A DNA stretch of 13,466 bases from Pseudolabrys sp. (GTDB lineage: Bacteria; Pseudomonadota; Alphaproteobacteria; Rhizobiales; Xanthobacteraceae), in NCBI GenBank assembly GCA_026125925.1, contig JAHCKF010000049.1, positions 1-13,466 on the forward strand, given 5' to 3'. Positions 1-6,926 of this stretch are shown here, one piece after another. The position numbers were made by a program, and so were the translations under genes. The notes under the pieces are model-generated. The model did not search any database. It worked only from the letters and a program-made list of their open reading frames with translations, and was not told where the DNA came from. Within the stretch, counting starts at the first letter, position 1; each line of letters begins with the position of its first letter.

Positions 1-213
1 CCGGCGCCGCTGGTGCTGGCCTTCGTGCTCGGCCCGCTGATGGAGGATAATCTGCGCCGCGCCATGCTCATCGCTCGCGGCGATGCCACGGTGTTCGTCA
101 CGCGGCCGATCTCGGCCGTGCTGATCGCGATCGCATTGGTGCTGCTGACGCTCGCCATCCTGCCGATGATGCGCAAGCGCCGCGAGGAGGTTTTCGTCGA
201 ATCGGAAAACTGA
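1..213 (+). CDS. Tripartite tricarboxylate transporter permease, TctA family (3' end only)
   Basis: Frame 1 is open from the first base to the TGA at 211-213 and gives the last 70 residues of a protein whose start lies outside the window. The sequence FVLGPLMEDNLRRAMLIARG is the conserved C-terminal signature of the large (TctA) membrane subunit of tripartite tricarboxylate transporters. It is followed by a hydrophobic membrane segment (roughly LIAIALVLLTLAILPMM) and a short, charged cytoplasmic tail. TctA forms the 12-helix channel subunit, which works with a small TctB membrane subunit and a periplasmic TctC binding protein to take up citrate or other carboxylates with an ion gradient. The substrate cannot be told from this fragment. 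The Nudix gene follows on the same strand after 40 bases. Confidence 0.85.
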   Translation, partial: PAPLVLAFVLGPLMEDNLRRAMLIARGDATVFVTRPISAVLIAIALVLLTLAILPMMRKRREEVFVESEN

Positions 214-253
214 TATCCGGGGATACGGGTCTCGGTTTCGACGGAGTGGCGCC

Positions 254-769
254 TTGGCGGTCGGCATGATGCGACGGGTGGCGGATAATCTCCTGCTGCG
301 CGCGGGCGGGCCGGATATTGCCCGGCAGTATGGCGCCATTCCCTATACCGTGGTGAAGAACCAGGTGGTCTTTCTGCTGGTAACCTCGCGCCGCACCGGC
401 CGCTGGATCTTCCCCAAGGGCGATCCGATGGAGGGGCTGGCGCCGTTCGAGGCGGCGGCGCAGGAGGCCGCCGAGGAGGCAGGCGTCGAGGGCGAAATCG
501 ATCCGCATCCGATCGGCGCCTATCGCACCTTCAAGACGCTGCCGTTTCGCCGCTCGGTCATTCACGTCGAGATGTATGGCTTGCGGGTCACGCGGCAATT
601 TGACGACTGGCCGGAAAAATCGCGCCGTCATCGGCACTGGGCGATCCTGCCGGAGGCCAAGCGGTTGCTGTCCGACGCTGGCGTCGCCAGTCTTGCCGCC
701 AGATACAGCGCGCGGCTTCGGCTTCAGGGCCTGCCGTCTTATCCGCCGATCGACCACATCACGCGATAG
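254..769 (+). CDS. Nudix hydrolase, DIPP-like
   Basis: A 171-residue single-domain Nudix protein. The Nudix box lies at residues 56-78, starting G-D-P-M-E-G-L and ending QEAAEEAGV, with the metal-binding EE pair at 74-75. Against the canonical GX5EX7REUXEEXGU, the first Glu is Leu (62) and the Arg is Gln (70). The upstream strand W-I-F-P-K-G (51-56) resembles diphosphoinositol polyphosphate or diadenosine polyphosphate hydrolases of the DIPP group, where the first Glu is often replaced, so a nucleoside- or inositol-polyphosphate substrate is possible but not shown. The start taken is TTG at 254, preceded by GGAG at 243-246 with a 7-base gap; ATG at 266 or 269 are alternatives that lose only four or five residues. 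The last 31 bases overlap the convergent pit gene. Confidence 0.85.
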   Translation: MAVGMMRRVADNLLLRAGGPDIARQYGAIPYTVVKNQVVFLLVTSRRTGRWIFPKGDPMEGLAPFEAAAQEAAEEAGVEGEIDPHPIGAYRTFKTLPFRRSVIHVEMYGLRVTRQFDDWPEKSRRHRHWAILPEAKRLLSDAGVASLAARYSARLRLQGLPSYPPIDHITR

Positions 770-2238
770 AGCACCGCGGCGAGGACTGCCGAGGCCGGCA
801 CCGTGATGATCCAGGCCGCGGCGATGCCGAGCACGTGCTGACGGCGCACCAGCCGGCGCCGTTCGCGTTTCTGGTAGTTGAGCAGCGCCATTTCCGGCGT
901 CTCGTTGAGGCGCGACGGCTCCAGGAACAAGGTGCGCGGCTTGACCGCCGGATTGGGCACGCCGCTGTTGGTGATGAATTCGCGCAGGTAGCCGACGCCG
1001 AAAACGGCGCCGACCGCGATATGCGTGGATGACACCGGCAGGCCGAGCGCCGAGGCCACCAGCACCGTCACGGCCGCCGACAGCGCCACGCAGTAGGCGC
1101 GGATCGTGTCCATGCGTGTGATCTTCTCGCCGACGGTGCGGATCAGGCTCGGGCCGAACAGCGACAGGCCGAGCGCGATGCCGGCCGCGCCGATCGCCAG
1201 CACCCACAGCGGCAGTTGGACGCTTTCGGCGTCGGCATTGCCGGTCTGCGCCGAGGCGACGATGGCCGCCAATGGCCCGACCGCGTTGGCGACGTCGTTG
1301 GCGCCATGCGCGAACGAGAGCAGGCCGGTGGCGAAGATGAGCGGAATGGTGAACAGGGTGGCGATCTGTTTGCGGCGGTTCTCCATGCCGCGCGACCGCC
1401 GTATCACCCATGGCCGCGCCGCGAATAGCGCGGCGGCAAAGCATGTGACGCCGATGCCGACCACGAACCACACCGGCGGGCTCCATACGCGCTTGAGGCC
1501 CTTGGTCACCAGATAGACCGCGAACACACCGGTCATCAGCGCCACCAGCACCGGCACCCAGCGCCGTGCGGCGGCGACGCGGTCATCCCGATAGATTACC
1601 TGCCATTTGATGAAGCCAAGCAGCATCGCGGCGATGACGCCGCCAAAGACGGGAGAGATGACCCAGCTCAGCGTGATGGCGCCGATGACGTTCCACTCGA
1701 TGGCGTCGAGCCCGGCGGCGGCGATGCCGGCGCCGACGACGCCGCCGACGATGGCGTGGGTGGTGGAGACCGGCGCGCCGAGGAAGGTGGCAAGGTGGAT
1801 CCACAGCGACGCCGACAGCAGCGCCGCCGTCATCACAAGGATGAACGAAACCACCGCGAGCGATTGTTGCGGGTGCAACAGGCTCTTCGACACCGTATCG
1901 ACGACATCGCCGCCGGCGAGCATGGCGCCGGCGATTTCCGCGATCGCGGCGATCACCAGCGCGTGGGTCATGGTCAGCGCGCGGCTGCCGACCGCGGGAC
2001 CCATATTGTTGGCGACGTCGTTGGCGCCGATGTTGAGCGCCATATAGGCGGCGATGAACGCGGCGAAGAAGACGAAGTATTTGAGCGGTCCGCCGACCGA
2101 CAGGCTGGCGATCACCACCGCGCCGATCATGAAGACGACGAGCAGACCGGGCACGGCCAGCGACCGCGACCGGGCGTAGGTCGCGGATTCGATCTGGACG
2201 ACTTTCTTGAGATCCTTGTCGAGGGCGCTTTTCGCCAA
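739..2238 (-). CDS. pit: PiT-family inorganic phosphate transporter
   Basis: A 499-residue inner-membrane transporter of the PiT family (PF01384), which imports metal-phosphate complexes or phosphate with H+ or Na+. The family's duplicated signature is present twice: GANDVANNMGPAVG at residues 71-84 and GANDVANAVGPLAA at 312-325. Each is followed by a second conserved motif (PVSTTHA at about 156-162, PVSSTH in the second half). About ten hydrophobic segments are visible, with a hydrophilic loop between the halves near residues 275-292. The start is TTG at 2238-2236, with GGAG about seven bases upstream; no ATG lies nearby in frame. No DUF47 (pho-Pit accessory) gene sits upstream, where many rhizobial pit genes have one. 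A Pho box lies 57 bp upstream in reverse orientation. The 3' end overlaps the convergent Nudix gene by 31 bases. Confidence 0.93.
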   Translation of the reverse strand: MAKSALDKDLKKVVQIESATYARSRSLAVPGLLVVFMIGAVVIASLSVGGPLKYFVFFAAFIAAYMALNIGANDVANNMGPAVGSRALTMTHALVIAAIAEIAGAMLAGGDVVDTVSKSLLHPQQSLAVVSFILVMTAALLSASLWIHLATFLGAPVSTTHAIVGGVVGAGIAAAGLDAIEWNVIGAITLSWVISPVFGGVIAAMLLGFIKWQVIYRDDRVAAARRWVPVLVALMTGVFAVYLVTKGLKRVWSPPVWFVVGIGVTCFAAALFAARPWVIRRSRGMENRRKQIATLFTIPLIFATGLLSFAHGANDVANAVGPLAAIVASAQTGNADAESVQLPLWVLAIGAAGIALGLSLFGPSLIRTVGEKITRMDTIRAYCVALSAAVTVLVASALGLPVSSTHIAVGAVFGVGYLREFITNSGVPNPAVKPRTLFLEPSRLNETPEMALLNYQKRERRRLVRRQHVLGIAAAWIITVPASAVLAAVLYRVMWSIGG

Positions 2239-2294
2239 GAGCCGGCTCCGCGAAAGGCGGAGAGGCCCGCCGCATCACCCGTCCCGTAGCACCC

Positions 2295-2312
2295 CTGTCA
2301 CAAAGCTGTCAC
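2295..2312 (+). promoter_or_regulatory. Pho box (putative PhoB-binding site) upstream of pit
   Basis: CTGTCAC-AAAG-CTGTCAC: two perfect 7-bp direct repeats separated by 4 bp, which is the exact architecture of a PhoB-binding Pho box (consensus CTGTCATNNNNCTGTCAY). It lies 57-74 bp upstream of the pit start codon. Read in the direction of pit, the repeats become GTGACAG-CTTT-GTGACAG, opposite to the orientation found at activated Pho promoters. The reversed repeats also contain TGACA, so they could overlap a -35 region. Both points fit repression of pit during phosphate starvation, as is known for orfA-pit in Sinorhizobium meliloti. Binding itself is inferred. Confidence 0.75.
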
Positions 2313-2321
2313 ACGAAATCG

Positions 2322-2357
2322 GGCCGCGCGCTCGGCGCCTTGTTGAAAAGCGCGGCC
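2322..2357 (-). terminator. Possible terminator of the mla operon
   Basis: A perfect 8-bp inverted repeat, GGCCGCGC at 2322-2329 and GCGCGGCC at 2350-2357, encloses a 20-base loop 21 bases past the mlaD stop codon. On the minus strand the stem is followed by CGATTTCG, a poor T-run, so intrinsic termination would be weak. Its position between the mlaD stop and the pit promoter is suitable for separating the two units. Confidence 0.3.
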
Positions 2358-2377
2358 GTGGGAACAGCCAGTCGCCG

Positions 2378-3286
2378 CTAGCGGCCGGGACCGGGCGTCG
2401 TGCCGCTGTTGTTGCCCGACGGTCCGAACAGGATGCGCTGCGGGTTCTTCGCCAGATCGGTCATGGCGCGGTCGATATTGGCGATCGAGCGGTGCAGATC
2501 GTTGCCGACGATATTAATGTGCTTGTTGGCGGTGTCCGTGACCTTGGTGATGCCTTCGGTGATTTCCGCGGTGCGGCGGTCGAGGTTCTCGGTCAGCATG
2601 GTGGTCTGCTTGTCGAGATTGGTCGTGAGCTTGTCGAGATTGTCGGCGACCTTATTGGTGTCGGCCTTGAGGCTGACGGCGAGATCGTTGATCGAATTCA
2701 TCGCCTGAGCGCCGTTGCCGACCAGTTCGTCGATCCGCTTGCTGTTGCGCGCCAGCGCGTCGGTGAACGTCTCCAGATTCTTGATGGTGTTGCGCAGCGA
2801 TTCCTGGTTCTCGACGATGATCGCGTCGGCTTTGGCCAGGGTTTCGCGCACCGCGGTGCCCATGTCGCCTGCGGTCGAGGCCGCGCGCAAGGTCGGCAGA
2901 TCGCCGCGCTTGGCGCCGGCCAGCGGCGGCGCGGAAGCGGTGCCGCCCTTCAGCGATACCGAGGCGATGCCGGTGAGGCCGGCGTATTCCAGCGTTACGA
3001 CGGTGTCGGATCGGATCGGCGTCGTCGGCGTGATGGCGATGACAGCGGCGACCTCGGAGGGCTTGTCGGTCAGCCGCATCTCCGTGACCTCACCGACGCG
3101 GATGCCGTTGAAGAGCACCGGCCCGCCGACGCGCAGACCCGAGACCGAGCCCTCGAACACGACGAGGTAGGGCTTGGTCTCCTTGCTGCCACCGGCCGTG
3201 TGGATCCAGTAGACGAAGCCGAACGCGGCGGCGATCACGGCGAACGTGAACAAGCCGATCAATGCGAATTTCGCCCGGTCTTCCAT
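2378..3286 (-). CDS. mlaD: MlaD-type MCE-domain lipid-binding protein
   Basis: A 302-residue inner-membrane-anchored protein with a single N-terminal membrane helix (about residues 7-28). It is followed by an MCE domain (about 38-115) containing the typical stretch FEGSVSGLRVGGPVLFNGI and then YAGLTGIASVSLKGG. MlaD subunits form a hexameric ring on the periplasmic side of MlaFE and pass phospholipids between the permease and a periplasmic carrier. E. coli MlaD has 183 residues; here a tail of about 180 residues, rich in heptad-like leucine, asparagine and charged residues (NLDKLTTNLDKQTTMLTENL at about 215-234), should form long helices. ATG at 3286-3284 has GGAG and GAGGAG upstream, inside the end of mlaF, so translation is probably coupled. 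It is the last gene of the operon, and no MlaC or auxiliary lipoprotein gene follows. Confidence 0.9.
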   Translation of the reverse strand: MEDRAKFALIGLFTFAVIAAAFGFVYWIHTAGGSKETKPYLVVFEGSVSGLRVGGPVLFNGIRVGEVTEMRLTDKPSEVAAVIAITPTTPIRSDTVVTLEYAGLTGIASVSLKGGTASAPPLAGAKRGDLPTLRAASTAGDMGTAVRETLAKADAIIVENQESLRNTIKNLETFTDALARNSKRIDELVGNGAQAMNSINDLAVSLKADTNKVADNLDKLTTNLDKQTTMLTENLDRRTAEITEGITKVTDTANKHINIVGNDLHRSIANIDRAMTDLAKNPQRILFGPSGNNSGTTPGPGR

Positions 3287-3298
3287 CGCTCCAACTCC

Positions 3299-4108
3299 TC
3301 ACGCGCGCTTTTCTGTGACGCGCCGTCCTTTGATCGCTACCTGGAAATCGGTATGGGCCCGCTCGCCATGGAAGTACTCTTTCAACCATGGATGCTGCGA
3401 GGCCAGCATGACGTCCATATTGCCGACCTCGACGATTTTGCCCTCGCTCAGGACCGCGATGCGGTCGCAGGTGCGATGCAGGCTGTCGAGATCGTGCGTC
3501 ACCATGAATACGGAAATGCCGAGCGTCTCCTGCAGCGTCAGCAGCAGGTGATCGAACTCGGCGGCGCTGATCGGGTCGAGGCCGGAGGTCGGCTCGTCGA
3601 GGAACAGGATTTCCGGATCGAGCGCCAGCGCGCGGGCAAGCGCCACGCGCTTGATCATGCCGCCGGACAGCTCCGAGGGATAATTGCGATAGACGTCGGG
3701 CTTGAGGCCGACCATTTCCAGCTTCGAGATCGCGATTTCCGTCGTCAGCTTCGGCGACAGCCGCAAATACTCGCGAATCGGAAACTCGACGTTCTTGCCC
3801 GAAGTCAGCGAGGAGAAGAGGGCGCCTTGCTGGAACAGCACGCCCCAGCGTCGGTCGACCGCCTGGCGCTCGGCCTGGCTCGCCTTCGAGAGTTCGACGC
3901 CGAGCACTTCGATGGTGCCTTGCTGCATCGGCAGCAGGCCGATGATGGTGCGCGTCAGCACCGACTTGCCGGCGCCCGAGGCGCCGACGAAGCCGAGAAT
4001 CTCGCCGCGCTTGAGATCGAGATTGACGCCGTTGAGGACCTTGCGGCCGGCGAAATCGACCACCAGATCGCGCACCTTGATGACCGCGTCGTCGGACCGC
4101 GTCGGCAT
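3299..4108 (-). CDS. mlaF: MlaF-type ABC transporter ATPase
   Basis: A 269-residue cytoplasmic ATPase that powers the MlaFED lipid transporter. Visible motifs in order: Walker A GASGAGKS (42-49), Q-loop Gln93 in LFQQGALF, ABC signature LSGGM (147-151), Walker B ILFLDEP (167-173), D-loop SGLD (175-178) and switch His205 in VTHD. The LSGGMIKRVALARAL version of the signature and the FSSLTSGKNVEFP segment after the Q-loop are typical of the Mla/Ttg2A/Mkl branch of ABC ATPases, not nutrient importers. Its ATG starts one base after the mlaE stop codon (TGA-T-ATG), so the two are almost certainly co-translated. The tail beyond residue 240 probably makes the C-terminal contact between subunits known for MlaF. 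Confidence 0.95.
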   Translation of the reverse strand: MPTRSDDAVIKVRDLVVDFAGRKVLNGVNLDLKRGEILGFVGASGAGKSVLTRTIIGLLPMQQGTIEVLGVELSKASQAERQAVDRRWGVLFQQGALFSSLTSGKNVEFPIREYLRLSPKLTTEIAISKLEMVGLKPDVYRNYPSELSGGMIKRVALARALALDPEILFLDEPTSGLDPISAAEFDHLLLTLQETLGISVFMVTHDLDSLHRTCDRIAVLSEGKIVEVGNMDVMLASQHPWLKEYFHGERAHTDFQVAIKGRRVTEKRA

Positions 4109-4109
4109 A

Positions 4110-5261
4110 TCAGATCCCGACCGAGGCGAAAAAGACGGCGAACAGGCCGTCGATGACGATGACGAGGAAGATCGACTTCACCACCGAGTCCGTGGTCTTG
4201 GCGCCGAGTGACTCCGCCGAGCCCTTCACCTGCATGCCTTCCATGCAGGCGACCAGGCCGATGATCAGCGCCATGAACGGCGCCTTGATCATGCCGACGG
4301 CGAAGGTCTGGCCGTTGATCGATTCATGCAGGCGTGACATGAAGATCTTGGGATCGATGCCGCCGTAGAGCCAGGCCACCAGGCCGCCGCCGTACAGCGC
4401 CGCCATCGAGCCGAGGAAGGTGAGGATGGGCACCGCGATCATCAGCGCGAGAATGCGCGGCAACACGAGCACCTCGACCGGGTCGAAGCCCATGGTGCGC
4501 AGCGCATCGACCTCCTCGCGCATCTTCATCGATCCGAGTTCGGCCGTGTAGGCCGAGCCCGAGCGGCCGGCGATCATGATGCAGACGATCAGCACGCCGA
4601 GCTCACGCAGTACCAGCACGCCGACCATGTCGACGACATAGATGTCGGCGCCGAAGGTGCGGAAATGGAAGATGCCCTGTTGCGCGATGATGGCGCCGAT
4701 CAGGAAGGTGATGAGCAGGATGATCGGCACCGCGTGCCAGCACACGCGCTCGAGGTGATTGACCATCGAGGTGATGCGGAAGCGCCAGGGATGCGCGCAG
4801 ACGCTGAGGAAGGCGACGACGAGCTGGCCGGCGATCTGGAAGATCGTCATCAGATCGCCGAAGACCGCTGTCATGGTGCGGCCGACGCTTTCGAAGGTGG
4901 CGATGAGGCCGGTCTGCTTGTGCTTGAGCGGCGTCAGTTGCTGCCGACCGGCGCGTACCTTGTCGAACAGGTTGCGGTAGTTCGCCGCCAGGCCGACGAG
5001 TTCGGTCTCGGCGCCGCGGCTCTTCCAGACGCGCAAGGTGCGCTCGATCAGCCAGGCGCCGTAAGTATCGAGATGCTCGACGCCGCTGGCGTCGAATACG
5101 ACGCGGCGCACCTGGCCCTGGCCGTGCTTGCCGGCGGCGTGGCTGGCGGCATCGAGCAGCGGTTCCAGCGTGCGGGCGTGCACGGCCGTCCAGTGTCCGC
5201 CGGCTTTCAGGTCGAGACCGTCGTCGCGCGACGGGCCGTGATCGAGGGTGGCTGCGGTCAA
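4110..5261 (-). CDS. mlaE: MlaE-type permease with fused N-terminal STAS (MlaB-like) domain
   Basis: First gene of the mla operon; an inner-membrane permease subunit of the ABC phospholipid transporter. With the chosen TTG start (5261-5259) it has 383 residues. Residues about 15-100 form a STAS-like domain with the anti-sigma-factor-antagonist motif DASGVEHLDTYG (57-68), placing Thr66 where E. coli MlaB and SpoIIAA have a conserved Ser/Thr. Residues about 125-383 are a MlaE permease domain with five or six hydrophobic segments, the conserved cytoplasmic stretch AGRSGSAYTAELGSMKMREE and the family ending FFASVGI. The frame stays open to a TTG at 5333 (407 residues), but that codon has no ribosome-binding site and directly abuts the AT-rich promoter region, so the later start is preferred, though its own site (GTGAG) is weak too. 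No separate mlaB is present. Confidence 0.88.
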   Translation of the reverse strand: MTAATLDHGPSRDDGLDLKAGGHWTAVHARTLEPLLDAASHAAGKHGQGQVRRVVFDASGVEHLDTYGAWLIERTLRVWKSRGAETELVGLAANYRNLFDKVRAGRQQLTPLKHKQTGLIATFESVGRTMTAVFGDLMTIFQIAGQLVVAFLSVCAHPWRFRITSMVNHLERVCWHAVPIILLITFLIGAIIAQQGIFHFRTFGADIYVVDMVGVLVLRELGVLIVCIMIAGRSGSAYTAELGSMKMREEVDALRTMGFDPVEVLVLPRILALMIAVPILTFLGSMAALYGGGLVAWLYGGIDPKIFMSRLHESINGQTFAVGMIKAPFMALIIGLVACMEGMQVKGSAESLGAKTTDSVVKSIFLVIVIDGLFAVFFASVGI

Positions 5262-5334
5262 AACGCTAAACTCACGAACGGGATGGCCAAAAAGCAGCCG
5301 CAGGCGTCCGGGCAGCCGGCCGCCGCCGGTCAAA

Positions 5335-5349
5335 TTAAACCATTGTTAA
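5335..5349. promoter_or_regulatory. CtrA-type box in the mlaE-thyA divergent region
   Basis: TTAA-ACCATTG-TTAA matches the full CtrA recognition pattern TTAA-N7-TTAA exactly. It sits in an AT-rich patch (5331-5382) inside otherwise GC-rich sequence, with two more TTAA elements at 5366-5369 and 5379-5382 (9-bp spacing, so not a second full site). It is about 74 bp upstream of the preferred mlaE start and 160 bp upstream of thyA. CtrA controls cell-cycle and envelope genes in alphaproteobacteria; regulation here is inferred from the motif only. Confidence 0.45.
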
Positions 5350-5509
5350 GGTTATGAAATGCCGATTAACTTTTACGGTTAACGGCGCCGTCGCCGGAAC
5401 TTGTTGTTTTAGCGCGATTTTTTCGGCCGTTGATAACGCGCCCCGGATCGTTGCCGGGCCGGGTAATCTTCCCCATGTTCAGCCGAGTCGCCGAACCCAG
5501 AGCCCGCCA

Positions 5510-6304
5510 ATGCGCCAGTATCTCGACCTGATGGACCACATCCTCCGCGTTGGCGTGGAGAAGCGGGACCGTACCGGTACCGGCACGCGCTCGGTGTTCG
5601 GCTACCAGATGCGCTTCGACCTCGGCCAGGGCTTTCCGCTGCTGACCACCAAGAAGCTGCACCTGAAGTCGATCGTCCACGAACTGCTGTGGTTCCTGGC
5701 CGGCGACACCAACATCAAATACCTGAAGGACCATGGCGTCCGCATCTGGGACGAATGGGCCGACGAGCGCGGCGATCTCGGCCCGGTCTATGGCCACCAA
5801 TGGCGGTCATGGCCGGCCAAGGACGGCGGCAGCATCGACCAGATCGCCAACGTCATCGACATGATCAAGCGCAATCCGGATTCGCGGCGGCTCATCGTCA
5901 CGGCGTGGAATCCGGCCGACGTCGACAAGATGGCGCTGCCCCCGTGTCATCTGCTGTTCCAGTTCTATGTCGCCAATGGCCGCTTGTCGTGCCAGCTTTA
6001 CCAGCGCTCAGCCGACGTGTTCCTCGGCGTGCCGTTCAACATCGCGTCTTATGCCTTGCTGACGATGATGGTGGCGCAGGTGACCGGCTATGAGCCGGGC
6101 GACTTCGTCTGGACCGGCGGCGACACGCATCTCTACCTCAATCACGTCGAGCAGGCCGAGTTGCAGTTGTCGCGCGCGCCGCGTGCGCTGCCGGCGATGC
6201 GCATCAATCCCGACGTGAACGACATCTTCGGCTTCCGCTACGAGGACTTCACGCTCGAGAATTACGACCCACATCCGCATATCAAGGCCGAGGTGGCGGT
6301 CTAG
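5510..6304 (+). CDS. thyA: Thymidylate synthase
   Basis: Converts dUMP to dTMP with 5,10-methylene-tetrahydrofolate as methyl donor and reductant, releasing dihydrofolate. The protein has 264 residues, the same as E. coli ThyA, and aligns with it without gaps as far as I can recall that sequence. Visible features: [19 protein letters not shown] at the N-terminus (dUMP phosphate Arg), [30 protein letters not shown], the catalytic Cys146 in [21 protein letters not shown] (Ala where E. coli has Cys) and [14 protein letters not shown]. The start is ATG at 5510; the frame is open further upstream to 5354, but those 52 extra residues (rich in Cys, Ala, Pro) do not belong to the family and cover the promoter region. 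folA lies two genes downstream and recycles the dihydrofolate. Confidence 0.97.
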   Translation: MRQYLDLMDHILRVGVEKRDRTGTGTRSVFGYQMRFDLGQGFPLLTTKKLHLKSIVHELLWFLAGDTNIKYLKDHGVRIWDEWADERGDLGPVYGHQWRSWPAKDGGSIDQIANVIDMIKRNPDSRRLIVTAWNPADVDKMALPPCHLLFQFYVANGRLSCQLYQRSADVFLGVPFNIASYALLTMMVAQVTGYEPGDFVWTGGDTHLYLNHVEQAELQLSRAPRALPAMRINPDVNDIFGFRYEDFTLENYDPHPHIKAEVAV

Positions 6305-6340
6305 TGTCGTTTGCATGCTCAGAAGTCCCGCTCCCGCTGT

Positions 6341-6426
6341 CGTCATGCCCGGCCTTGTGCCGGGCATCCACGTCTTTCTTGATTGAGATGAAGGCGTGGA
6401 TGGCCGGGACGAGCCCGGCCATGACG
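6341..6426. repeat. REP-like palindromic intergenic element ('MAGLVPAIHAF' type)
   Basis: Two 32-base arms, 6341-6372 and 6395-6426, are inverted copies matching at 27 of 32 positions, around a 22-base centre. The arms carry CGTCATG..CCGG and CATCCACG at their ends. Translated on the minus strand the element reads MAGLVPAIHAF...DVDARHKAGHD, a peptide repeatedly mis-annotated as a small protein in Bradyrhizobium-like genomes, which marks it as a dispersed repeat of that group. It fills most of the gap between thyA and the acetyltransferase gene and would form a long hairpin in any transcript crossing it. Copy number in this genome cannot be seen from one window. Confidence 0.8.
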
Positions 6427-6443
6427 AGATTGGGAAAGGCGTC

Positions 6444-6926
6444 ATGATTTCCATTCGTCCCGCCGCGCCCGCCGACGCGCCGCTGATCTTCGATCTCATC
6501 CGCGAGCTCGCTGAATATGAAAAGCTTGCGCACGCCGTCGATGCGACGCCGGAGATGATCGCCGGCGCGCTGTTCGGCGCCACGCCGCGTCTGTTCTGCG
6601 ACATCGCAGAATATGACGGCGAGGCGGCCGGGCTCGCCATCTGGTTTCTCAACTTCTCCACCTTCCGTGGCCGTCACGGCATCTATCTCGAGGACCTGTT
6701 CGTGCGGCCGGCCTATCGCGGCAAGGGACTGGGCAAGGCGCTGATGGCGCGGCTCGCCGCGCGCTGCGTCGAGCAGGGCTATGCCCGCTTCGAATGGTCG
6801 GTGCTCGACTGGAACGCGCCATCGATCGCGTTCTATCAGTCGATCGGCGCCGACGTCCTGCCGGACTGGAAGATTTGCCGCATGAGCGGTGACGCGCTGA
6901 TGGCCTTCGGCGGCGGAGGGCGGTGA
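6444..6926 (+). CDS. GNAT acetyltransferase, SSAT (diamine/thialysine N-acetyltransferase)-like
   Basis: A 160-residue GNAT-fold enzyme that transfers acetyl from acetyl-CoA to an amine. The acetyl-CoA pyrophosphate loop is RGKGLG at residues 92-97. The segments RELAEYEKL (20-28), GIYLEDLFVRPAYRG (79-93) and WNAPSIAFY (123-131) closely track eukaryotic spermidine/spermine N1-acetyltransferases and their thialysine-acetylating relatives; Tyr131 occupies the place of the SSAT general-acid tyrosine. A polyamine- or lysine-analogue substrate is therefore plausible but unproven. The start is ATG at 6444, preceded by GGGAAAGG at 6432-6439. The frame is open a further 16 codons upstream, but those codons (MDGRDEPGHDEIGKG...) come from the palindromic repeat. 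Its TGA overlaps the folA ATG by one base (TGATG), indicating translational coupling. Confidence 0.85.
   Translation: MISIRPAAPADAPLIFDLIRELAEYEKLAHAVDATPEMIAGALFGATPRLFCDIAEYDGEAAGLAIWFLNFSTFRGRHGIYLEDLFVRPAYRGKGLGKALMARLAARCVEQGYARFEWSVLDWNAPSIAFYQSIGADVLPDWKICRMSGDALMAFGGGGR

Noticed and set aside
98..1486. Long open minus-strand frame (462 codons) overlapping the Nudix and pit genes
   Set aside because: Arg/His/Pro-rich translation typical of the off-frame of GC-rich genes; it covers two genes with clear family motifs and shows no recognisable domain.
2207..4156. 649-codon plus-strand open frame antisense to mlaD and mlaF
   Set aside because: Lies exactly opposite strongly supported mla genes; Asp/Arg/Gly-rich low-complexity translation without any family signature, as expected for the complement of high-GC codons.
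5354..5509. In-frame N-terminal extension of thyA by 52 codons
   Set aside because: Without it the protein has the 264 residues and N-terminus of E. coli ThyA; the extension shows no targeting signal or domain and covers AT-rich promoter-like DNA.
6282..6677. Small minus-strand protein containing MAGLVPAIHAF
   Set aside because: It is the translation of the palindromic repeat and of antisense acetyltransferase sequence; this peptide is a known annotation artefact in Bradyrhizobium-like genomes.
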